Assembly: GCA_003133345.1 (NCBI GenBank)
Contig: PKXB01000213.1
Span: forward strand, 1-5,737
Reading direction: 5' to 3'
DNA length: 5,737 bases
Source: Hyphomicrobiales bacterium
GTDB taxonomy: Bacteria > Pseudomonadota > Alphaproteobacteria > Rhizobiales > Xanthobacteraceae
In this document: positions 1-5,359 of the stretch, piece after piece
Numbering within the stretch: position 1 is the stretch's first letter
How the letters are laid out: each line of letters begins with the position of its first letter
Notes under the pieces: generated by a model
The model's database searches: none
What the model was told of the DNA's origin: nothing
Seen by the model: the letters and a program-made list of their open reading frames with translations, nothing else
Translations under genes and position numbers: made by a program

Positions 1-162
1 GGCAGTGGCCATATTGAATACGGGGACGGTGTGCCCTACCAACTCGCTGCAATGAGGATCGATGATGTGGCCACGGCGCTGCCCTGGCCCGCGGACACCG
101 AATATCCAATCCACGACCCCCAAATTGCGGATATTCTTTTCGGTGTGGCAGCCTCTCCGTAA
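1..162 (+). CDS. C-terminal end of an unrecognised protein (5' truncated by window edge)
   Basis: Frame 1 is open from the first base to a TAA at 160-162 and gives 53 residues that read like real protein, ending in DPQIADILFGVAASP. The gene must begin upstream of the window. The segment has a run of small and acidic residues, a PWP motif and no cysteines, no membrane segment and no repeat. The spacing RIDD-x6-PWP faintly recalls the C-terminus of dTDP-4-dehydrorhamnose 3,5-epimerase-like cupins, but this is too weak to name it. It lies 95 bases upstream of the dehydrogenase gene on the same strand, so co-transcription is possible but not shown. Coding status is likely; function is unknown. 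Confidence 0.55.
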   Translation, partial: GSGHIEYGDGVPYQLAAMRIDDVATALPWPADTEYPIHDPQIADILFGVAASP

Positions 163-188
163 CTACACATAGGTACGATAACAAAAAT

Positions 189-215
189 TGGATTTGGCGT
201 GTCATCTGGATTCGG
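189..215 (+). repeat. Pair of 9-base direct repeats upstream of the dehydrogenase gene
   Basis: TGGATTTGG (189-197) and TGGATTCGG (207-215) match at 8 of 9 positions and start 18 bases apart, close to two helical turns, so a regulator could contact both on one face of the DNA. A weak promoter candidate overlaps them: TTGGCG at 194-199, a 17-base spacer and AAATAT at 217-222, with 4/6 and 3/6 matches to the sigma-70 consensus. The stretch 163-257 is AT-rich compared with the flanking genes, which suits a promoter. A regulatory role is inference only. Confidence 0.25.
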
Positions 216-243
216 AAAATATTGGTTTAGTTCAGTAGCGACC

Positions 244-250
244 TAAGGAG
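244..250 (+). promoter_or_regulatory. Ribosome binding site of the dehydrogenase gene
   Basis: TAAGGAG is a near-perfect Shine-Dalgarno sequence seven bases before the ATG at 258. It fixes that start codon with little doubt. Confidence 0.85.
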
Positions 251-257
251 AAACAAT

Positions 258-1274
258 ATGCGTGCCTATCAATTGCCAAAAGGCGGCGCCGGTATCGACG
301 CGCTGGTCAAGGTCGAGCGGCCCAAACCCAAGCCGACCTATCGTCAGGTTCTGGTGAAGGTTACCGCCTGTTCGCTTAACTTCCGCGATCTCGGAATCGT
401 GCGCGGCACCTACCGTCTGCCGGTGAGCGAGAACGTCATCCCGCTGTCAGATGGCGCCGGCGAGGTGATTGAGGTTGGCGAAGGCGTCCGGCGCGTTAAG
501 GTCGGCGATCAGGTGGCGGGTACTTTTTTCCAGCGTTGGCACGCCGGCGAACCGGGACCGGATACGCACCTGAGCGCGCTCGGTGGCGGCATCGACGGCA
601 TGCTAGCCGAATACGTGGTGCTCGAAGAAGAAGGTGTCGTGAAGATCCCAGCGCATCTTTCGCTCGAAGAGGGCGCGACCCTACCCTGCGCCGCCGTGAC
701 CGCGTGGCACGCCATGGTCGAGCACGCAAAGCTCATTGCCGGCAGCACCGTGCTTCTACAAGGTACCGGAGGCGTTTCGATCTTCGGCTTGCAACTGGCG
801 AAGGCTATGGGCGTACAAGTCATCATCACCTCGTCTAGTGACGACAAACTCGCGCGCGCGAAGCAGCTCGGCGCTGACCACGGAATTAACTACAAGACAA
901 CGCCCGACTGGGACAAAGCGGCAGTGGAACTCACCGGAGGTCGCGGCGTCGATTGCGTGGTCGAGGTCGGTGGCGCAGGCACGATTGCGCGTTCGTTTGG
1001 CTCTATCCGCGTTGGCGGCAAGATCGGTTTGATTGGCGGCCTGAGCGGACCAGCGACTGAGCTTAATCCAGGGATGATCCTGGCCAAGCGGGCAAACGTC
1101 CAGGGCATTTCGGTCGGTTCGACGCAAATGTTTGATGCAATGAACCGAGCGATAGCGGCAAATAAGCTCAAACCGGCAATCGACAAGGTGTTTGGCTTCG
1201 ACGAAGTTCAGGCGGCCTACAAACACATGGCCTCGAGCGCGCACTTCGGAAAGATTGTAATCCGCCTCGCTTAA
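258..1274 (+). CDS. Zinc-independent medium-chain NAD(P)-dependent alcohol dehydrogenase/quinone oxidoreductase-like protein
   Basis: The 338-residue protein has the usual length and layout of the medium-chain dehydrogenase/reductase superfamily. It has an N-terminal GroES-like domain (about residues 25-130, with NFRD at 41-44 and GAGEVIEVGEGV at 67-78), a Rossmann domain (GTGGVSIFGLQLAKAMG, 169-185; LGADHGINY, 204-212) and a C-terminal strand closing the fold (GKIVIRL, 331-337). The catalytic-zinc ligands of classical alcohol dehydrogenases are absent: Asn and Asp stand where Cys and the GHE His would be, and the structural-zinc cysteine lobe is missing. It should therefore be a zinc-free NAD(P)H oxidoreductase acting on a carbonyl, enone, quinone or alcohol in the cytoplasm. 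The substrate cannot be read from the sequence. The start is set by the TAAGGAG at 244. The gene converges on the molybdenum hydroxylase small-subunit gene, so it is not in that operon. Family call is sure; substrate unknown. Confidence 0.93.
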   Translation: MRAYQLPKGGAGIDALVKVERPKPKPTYRQVLVKVTACSLNFRDLGIVRGTYRLPVSENVIPLSDGAGEVIEVGEGVRRVKVGDQVAGTFFQRWHAGEPGPDTHLSALGGGIDGMLAEYVVLEEEGVVKIPAHLSLEEGATLPCAAVTAWHAMVEHAKLIAGSTVLLQGTGGVSIFGLQLAKAMGVQVIITSSSDDKLARAKQLGADHGINYKTTPDWDKAAVELTGGRGVDCVVEVGGAGTIARSFGSIRVGGKIGLIGGLSGPATELNPGMILAKRANVQGISVGSTQMFDAMNRAIAANKLKPAIDKVFGFDEVQAAYKHMASSAHFGKIVIRLA

Positions 1275-1292
1275 TCAGGTATTCTTGATGTC

Positions 1293-1313
1293 GGGCTATT
1301 GGAGCCTTTCTCT
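1293..1313 (+). terminator. Possible weak intrinsic terminator after the dehydrogenase gene
   Basis: GGCT (1294-1297) and AGCC (1303-1306) pair around a five-base loop, with one extra G-T wobble pair possible at the base (1293/1307), followed by TTTCTCT. It lies 19 bases after the TAA, the right place for a terminator, but the stem is short and the T tract is interrupted by C, so it may be weak or accidental. The remainder of the 1275-1380 gap is AT-rich with no other gene. Confidence 0.3.
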
Positions 1314-1380
1314 ATGCCAAAGGTTGTACACAAAAATAATGATTCTATTTTGAATTCGTTTACTGGGACGAACGAGTCAT

Positions 1381-1872
1381 TTACTCGGAAACCGTATCAC
1401 TCCCCCGCAGCTCGGCGGCGGTGTCGAGAACGGCGCGGATGACCTTGTCGTAGCCTGTGCACCGGCAGAGGTTGCCCGCGAGCCAGTAGCGCGTCTCGGT
1501 TTCCGTAGGATTCGGATTGCGGTCCAGCAAGGCCTTGGCCGCGACCAGCAGGCCCGGCGTGCAGAAGCCGCACTGGAGCGCCGCATGCTCGAGGAATTTC
1601 CGCTGCAGCGGGTGGAGATCATGGCCCCGCGCCATGCCCTCGATCGTCTCGATCGTGTGACCTTCGGCTTCGACCGCAAGCATCAGGCACGAGCAGACCA
1701 GGCGACCGTCGACCATCACGCTGCAGGCGCCGCAGTCGCCCGAGCTGCATCCCTCTTTGCTGCCGGTCAGGTGGAGCTCGTCACGCAGTACATCCAGCAG
1801 GGTGAGCTGCGGCTCGCACAGAAACTCGGTGGGCTCGCCATTGATGGTGGTCGATACGTGATGCTTGCTCAT
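1381..1872 (-). CDS. Molybdenum hydroxylase small subunit, two [2Fe-2S] clusters (xanthine dehydrogenase/CoxS family)
   Basis: The 163-residue protein is the electron-transfer subunit of a three-subunit xanthine dehydrogenase-family enzyme and matches the family's usual 150-170 residues. The N-terminal plant-ferredoxin-type domain (about 1-78) carries ligands C42, C47, C50 and C62 in GCSSGDCGAC...CSC. The C-terminal helical domain (about 80-155) carries C101, C104, C136 and C138 in QCGFCTPG and NLCRCTGY. All eight cluster cysteines are present, as is Q100, which in this family contacts the molybdopterin cofactor. There is no twin-arginine leader, so a cytoplasmic enzyme is expected. Its ATG overlaps the stop codon of the medium-subunit gene in an ATGA (1869-1872 on this strand), the hallmark of translational coupling, and a G-rich stretch (GGGGGTG) precedes the start. 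The family is certain; which hydroxylase it serves is not. Confidence 0.96.
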   Translation of the reverse strand: MSKHHVSTTINGEPTEFLCEPQLTLLDVLRDELHLTGSKEGCSSGDCGACSVMVDGRLVCSCLMLAVEAEGHTIETIEGMARGHDLHPLQRKFLEHAALQCGFCTPGLLVAAKALLDRNPNPTETETRYWLAGNLCRCTGYDKVIRAVLDTAAELRGSDTVSE

Positions 1873-2735
1873 CGACGCACCCCCGCGCGCTCATGGGCGA
1901 TAACCGCTGCCCGGCGTGCCATCACGCCGGCGACTTTGGTCCGATATTCGATCGTCCCGCGCTTGTCGTCGATCGGCTTGCAGGCGCGCCGCGCCGCCTG
2001 GTCGAGCGCAGCGAGCACCGTCTCGTCGAGCGTGTGCCCGATCAGTGCGGCTGCGGCGTCGGGAACCAGGATCGCGGTCGGCGCCACGGCACCTAGCACG
2101 ACCCTCGCATCGGTGCAGGCGCCGCCGGGGTCGAGCGTAACGCTGACCCCGGCGCCGACCACGGCAATATCCATCTCGGTCCGAGGAATGAAGCGGAGGT
2201 AGGCGTCCGCCGAGCGGGCTGGGCGCTTAGGCAGGTGAAACTCGACGATAAACTCGCCAGGCTTCAGGGACGTACGCCCCGGACCGGTGGGGATACTCTC
2301 CACCGGAACCTCGCGCCGCCCGTTGGCGCCTACCACCACGCAGGTCGCACGCGCGGCGATCAGCGCCGGGACGCTGTCGGCCGCCGGCGACGCATTGCAG
2401 AGATTGCCGGCAAGCGACGCGCGACCCTGCACCTGTGTTGATCCGATCAAATTCGCGGCCTCGACTACTCCGGGCCACACCCGCTTGAGAGCTTCGCATT
2501 CGCCGATCACGGCACCGGGCGTCGCGGCGCCGATCACAAACGCGCCATCTCGTTCGCGAATGCCGGACATTCCGGGGATCTTCTTGATATCGACAATCAG
2601 GTCCGGCTTGGTTCGGCCGGAACGGAGCTGAACCAGCAGATCGGTCCCGCCGGATAGGACCTTTGCAGTGCCGGGGGCTTCGGCCAAGATGCGAATGGCC
2701 TCTTCGACCGTCGACGGGGCTGTATAATCGAGCAT
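1869..2735 (-). CDS. Molybdenum hydroxylase medium subunit, FAD-binding (xanthine dehydrogenase/CoxM family)
   Basis: The 288-residue protein is of standard length for the flavoprotein subunit that takes electrons from the [2Fe-2S] subunit and passes them to an external acceptor. The PCMH-type FAD fold occupies about residues 1-170. The two pyrophosphate-contact loops are visible as AKVLSGGTDLL (24-34, CoxM AGGHS equivalent) and ASLAGNLCNASPAAD (106-120, TIGG equivalent, here SLAG). The C-terminal CO_deh_flav_C domain covers about 175-285. Its five cysteines (80, 113, 132, 207, 252) are scattered, so the extra [4Fe-4S] insertion found in the 4-hydroxybenzoyl-CoA reductase beta subunit is not evident. 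A GGAGA about ten bases before the ATG is the likely ribosome binding site. It is the first gene of a two-gene minus-strand unit, overlaps the small-subunit gene by four bases, and faces away from the large-subunit gene. The electron acceptor is unknown. Confidence 0.95.
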   Translation of the reverse strand: MLDYTAPSTVEEAIRILAEAPGTAKVLSGGTDLLVQLRSGRTKPDLIVDIKKIPGMSGIRERDGAFVIGAATPGAVIGECEALKRVWPGVVEAANLIGSTQVQGRASLAGNLCNASPAADSVPALIAARATCVVVGANGRREVPVESIPTGPGRTSLKPGEFIVEFHLPKRPARSADAYLRFIPRTEMDIAVVGAGVSVTLDPGGACTDARVVLGAVAPTAILVPDAAAALIGHTLDETVLAALDQAARRACKPIDDKRGTIEYRTKVAGVMARRAAVIAHERAGVRR

Positions 2736-2850
2736 GGTATTGGCGTCTCCAAACTTGCCGAGCGGGACGCTAGTCCAGCGTTGGTTGGCGGTCTAGGCCG
2801 AAGCGAGATTTCGCGACAGCTGCGAGCGCATGGCTAATCTGATTGCAGAA

Positions 2851-2895
2851 TGGCTTGCATTTGCGCCCTGCCCGCGCAACTCTCATGCAAAGCCA
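2851..2895 (+). repeat. Imperfect inverted repeat/stem-loop upstream of the preferred large-subunit start
   Basis: The left arm is TGGC-TTGCAT-TTGCGC (2851-2866), the loop is seven bases (2867-2873), and the right arm is GCGCAA (2874-2879), a five-base bulge (2880-2884), ATGCAA (2885-2890), one bulged A (2891) and GCCA (2892-2895). All 16 arm bases pair. It ends 18 bases before the Shine-Dalgarno sequence at 2913, so as RNA it would be a leader hairpin and as DNA it could be a nested operator. If translation really starts at 2830 it would instead lie within the coding region. Function is inference; the pairing is seen directly. Confidence 0.5.
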
Positions 2896-2912
2896 AGCGC
2901 AACGCGGCAATC

Positions 2913-2920
2913 AGGTGAGG
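2913..2920 (+). promoter_or_regulatory. Ribosome binding site supporting a GTG start at 2926
   Basis: AGGTGAGG ends five bases before an in-frame GTG at 2926. The ATG at 2830 has only GCGAG-like bases before it and no comparable Shine-Dalgarno match. This is the main reason for choosing the later start. Confidence 0.65.
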
Positions 2921-2925
2921 TAGCT

Positions 2926-5211
2926 GTGGACGATATCACTTCGCGCGAAACAGCAAAGCAATTCAAGTGGGTTGGAACCCGGCCGGTTCGCCCTGACGGC
3001 GTGCCGAAGGTCACGGGGCTTGCCCAGTACGGCGCAGACTTGGCAATGCCGGGCGAGCTGGTCGGCCGTATCCTGCGCTCACCCCACGCCCATGCGCACA
3101 TTCGATCGATCGATACCTCGAAGGCGGCGGCGCTGCCCGGCGTCAAGGCTGTGGTGACGTCGGCGGACTTCCCTGAGCAGAAGTTCGAATATGTCGGACC
3201 GGAACGCGTTGCGCAGAATTTCTGGCATATGACGCGCAACATCATGGCGCGCGAGAAGGTGCTCTATGAGGGCCATGCGGTGGCCGCCGTGGCGGCCACC
3301 AGCAAGGCTATCGCCGATGAGGCGCTGTCACTGATCGCAGTCGACTACGAGGTGCTGCCGCACGTCATCGACGTCGATGATGCGATGAAGCCGGATGCGC
3401 CCTTGTTGTTTCCCGACATGATCACCCGCGGTATCGAACCGCCGCCGGCGCCGTCCAATATTGCGAAACGGAACGTGTTCAAGCTCGGCGATGTAGAGGC
3501 CGGCTTCGCGGCGGCCGATGAGATCGTCGAAATGTCGTTCAAGACCGCGCCCGTGCATCAGGCCTATATCGAGCCACAAGGCTGCGTGGCCCGCTTCGAC
3601 GCCGACGGCCAGGGCGAGATCTGGAGCTCGAGCCAGGGGCATTTCGTCGTCCGCGCGTACACCGCACAGCTGCTCGGTATGAAAGTCGGCGACCTGCGCG
3701 TCTATCCCGCAGAGCTCGGCGGCGCTTTCGGCGGCAAGACCGTGATCTACGTCGAGCCGGTGGCCGTCATGCTGGCGCGGAAATCCGGCCATCCCGTGAA
3801 GCTCGTGATGAGTCGAGAGGACGTGTTCAGGGCCACCGGCCCGACGTCCGGCTCGTCCATGACGGTGAAGATCGGCGTCAAGCGCGACGGCACGATTGTC
3901 GCCGCCGATGGGGTCTTCAAGTTGCAAGCCGGTGCATTTCCGGGCTCGCCGGTGATGGGCACGTGCATGTGCGCGTTTGCGCCCTACGAGATCGCGAACG
4001 CGCGCGCGGTCGGTTACGACGTGGTGTGCAACCGCCCGAAGGTTGCGGCCTATCGCGCGCCGGGCTCGCCGATCGGCGCTTTCGCGGTGGAGAGCGTGCT
4101 CGATGTTCTGGCTCAGAAGATCGGCATGGACCCGCTGAAACTGCGGCTGAAGAACGCTGCCAAGGCGGGAACCCAGATGCTCTCCGGCGCCAAGCTTGCG
4201 CACAATGGGTATGCCGAGACTATCGAGGCGCTGCTCAACCATCCGGGCTACAACGCGCCGCTCAAAAAGAACCAGGGCCGCGGCGTCGCCTCCGGCTATT
4301 GGTTCAACGGCGGCGGCGAATCGAGCGCCACCGTTCACGTCAACGAGGACGGCACCGTTGTGGTGGCCACCGGCAGCCCCGACGTCGGCGGCTCCCGCGC
4401 CTCGATGGCGATCATGGCGGCTGAGACGCTGGGCGTCGACTATGACCAAGTCCGCCCGATCGTCGCCGACACCGCGTCGGTGGGCTATACGCACCTGACT
4501 GGCGGCTCCCGAGTAACGTTCGCGACCGGAATTGCCGTGGTCGAGGCCACGAAGATCGTAATCCAGGATATGTGCAAGCGGGCAGCCAAGACCTGGGGCG
4601 TCGATCCCGAGGCTGTGGTGTGGGAGAACGGCCACGCCAAGCCTGCGAGCAGCAATGTCGGCGATTTCAAGCCGATGTCGATCAAGGAGATTGCAGGCAA
4701 ACGCGCGCAGACCGGTGGGCCAATCGTCGCCGCCGCGGGCGTGAATCCTGCCGCCGTCGCCCCCGGCTACGCCACCCAGTTCTGTGACGTCGAGGTCGAT
4801 CCCGAGACCGGCAAGGTGACAATTCTGCGCTTCGTGGCCGCTCAGGACGTCGGCCGTGCCATCCACCCGAGCTACGTCGAGGGGCAGATCCAAGGCGGGG
4901 TCACGCAAGGCATTGGGTGGGCTCTCAACGAGGAGTACATTTACGACTCGCGGGGACACATGGAAAATCCGGGCTTCCTCGACTATCGGATTCCGGTGGC
5001 ATCCGACCTGCCGATGATCGAGCCGGTCCTGGTCGAGGTGCCGAACCCCGGCCACCCCTTCGGCGCCAAAGGCGTCGCCGAGGTCAACATTTGTCCGCCG
5101 ATGGCGGCCATCGCCAACGCGATCGCGCGCGCGGTCGGCCGGCGGCTGACCGAGCTGCCGATGTCGCCGCCGAAAGTGCTCGCCGCGATTGATGCGCGCG
5201 CGCAGGCGTAG
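2926..5211 (+). CDS. Molybdenum hydroxylase large subunit, molybdopterin-binding (xanthine dehydrogenase/CoxL-like family)
   Basis: This is the catalytic subunit, 761 residues from the GTG at 2926 and within the family's usual 750-800. An in-frame ATG at 2830 would add 32 residues of low-complexity, unconserved appearance and lacks a good ribosome binding site. Numbering from the GTG, the Ald_Xan_dh hammerhead domain spans about 25-140 (VTGLAQYGADL, 29-39; LRSPHAHAHI, 50-59). The two Mo-cofactor domains follow, with HQAYIEPQ (211-218), a Mo-contacting Gln at Q237 in SSQG, GGAFGGK (265-271), AYRAPGSP (375-382), TGGSRVT (525-531), QDVGRAIHP (640-648) and GAKGVAE (713-719), where E719 is the expected catalytic base. 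It lacks the Cu-binding Cys motif AYRCSFR, so it is not a form I CO dehydrogenase. DVGGSRAS (486-493) replaces the more usual DxGQG. No export signal is visible. The gene is divergent from its partner subunits. Substrate could be an aldehyde, aromatic or N-heterocycle; not resolved. Confidence 0.93.
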   Translation: MDDITSRETAKQFKWVGTRPVRPDGVPKVTGLAQYGADLAMPGELVGRILRSPHAHAHIRSIDTSKAAALPGVKAVVTSADFPEQKFEYVGPERVAQNFWHMTRNIMAREKVLYEGHAVAAVAATSKAIADEALSLIAVDYEVLPHVIDVDDAMKPDAPLLFPDMITRGIEPPPAPSNIAKRNVFKLGDVEAGFAAADEIVEMSFKTAPVHQAYIEPQGCVARFDADGQGEIWSSSQGHFVVRAYTAQLLGMKVGDLRVYPAELGGAFGGKTVIYVEPVAVMLARKSGHPVKLVMSREDVFRATGPTSGSSMTVKIGVKRDGTIVAADGVFKLQAGAFPGSPVMGTCMCAFAPYEIANARAVGYDVVCNRPKVAAYRAPGSPIGAFAVESVLDVLAQKIGMDPLKLRLKNAAKAGTQMLSGAKLAHNGYAETIEALLNHPGYNAPLKKNQGRGVASGYWFNGGGESSATVHVNEDGTVVVATGSPDVGGSRASMAIMAAETLGVDYDQVRPIVADTASVGYTHLTGGSRVTFATGIAVVEATKIVIQDMCKRAAKTWGVDPEAVVWENGHAKPASSNVGDFKPMSIKEIAGKRAQTGGPIVAAAGVNPAAVAPGYATQFCDVEVDPETGKVTILRFVAAQDVGRAIHPSYVEGQIQGGVTQGIGWALNEEYIYDSRGHMENPGFLDYRIPVASDLPMIEPVLVEVPNPGHPFGAKGVAEVNICPPMAAIANAIARAVGRRLTELPMSPPKVLAAIDARAQA

Positions 5212-5347
5212 GAATCACGGCGCTCATTCTCTCACAACGCTTGGTCTAAAAAAGCCCGGTCAGGTCAGTTCATAGTTCTTGATGCAAATCATTTTTTTCT
5301 CTCGGCGGCGATCATACTTGGAAGTGCTGTGGCAAATAAATCAGTAG

Positions 5348-5353
5348 AAGGAG
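5348..5353 (+). promoter_or_regulatory. Ribosome binding site of the cytochrome c gene
   Basis: AAGGAG lies six bases before the ATG at 5360 and fixes the start of the cytochrome gene. The gap 5212-5359 before it holds no gene. It contains a T7 run at 5292-5298 preceded by a four-base stem (TGAT-GCAA-ATCA), too small to call a terminator. Confidence 0.85.
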
Positions 5354-5359
5354 CCCAAC

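Larger units (their letters stand above)
2736..2925. promoter_or_regulatory. Divergent control region between medium- and large-subunit genes
   Basis: These 190 bases separate the minus-strand medium/small pair from the plus-strand large-subunit gene if the latter starts at the GTG at 2926. Both transcripts must begin in or near it, so a shared regulator binding here would be the simplest way to keep three subunits in balance. I could not find a convincing -35/-10 pair in either direction. Small palindromes are present (GGAC-N4-GTCC at 2764-2775; GCGA-N4-TCGC at 2803-2814), and a much larger inverted repeat lies at 2851-2895. Part of the region is open in frame from an ATG at 2830, treated under the large subunit. 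Confidence 0.5.

Noticed and set aside
1355..1372. Inverted repeat TTCGT-N8-ACGAA after the small-subunit gene, as a minus-strand terminator
   Set aside because: Only five base pairs with an eight-base loop, and the following minus-strand bases are TTCAAAATAG and not a T run.
1585..2202. A 205-codon plus-strand open frame spanning the small/medium subunit junction
   Set aside because: It is antisense to two genes with unmistakable cofactor motifs, is dominated by Ala, Arg and Ser, and has no ribosome binding site.
2722..2727. A perfect TATAAT on the plus strand that could be a -10 box for the large subunit
   Set aside because: It lies within codons 3-5 of the medium-subunit gene, encoding the family-typical DYTA start, and no acceptable -35 element is found 16-18 bases upstream. 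Chance is the simpler reading.
3101..3117. Tandem GATC/TCGA tract
   Set aside because: It is in frame inside the large-subunit gene (IRSID), only three units long, and explained by codon choice.
3328..5055. A 575-codon open frame on the minus strand
   Set aside because: It lies wholly antisense to the large-subunit gene, is rich in Arg, His and Asp as expected from a GC-rich reverse frame, and shows no family motif. It is a shadow of the real gene.
2926..5211. Carbon monoxide dehydrogenase (coxL)
   Set aside because: The overall fold fits, but the Cu-ligand motif AYRCSFR is replaced by AYRAPGS, and no cox accessory gene is seen in the window.
5280..5298. Four-base stem followed by seven T residues, as a terminator after the large subunit
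   Set aside because: The AT-rich four-pair stem is too weak for intrinsic termination; the T run alone is not enough.
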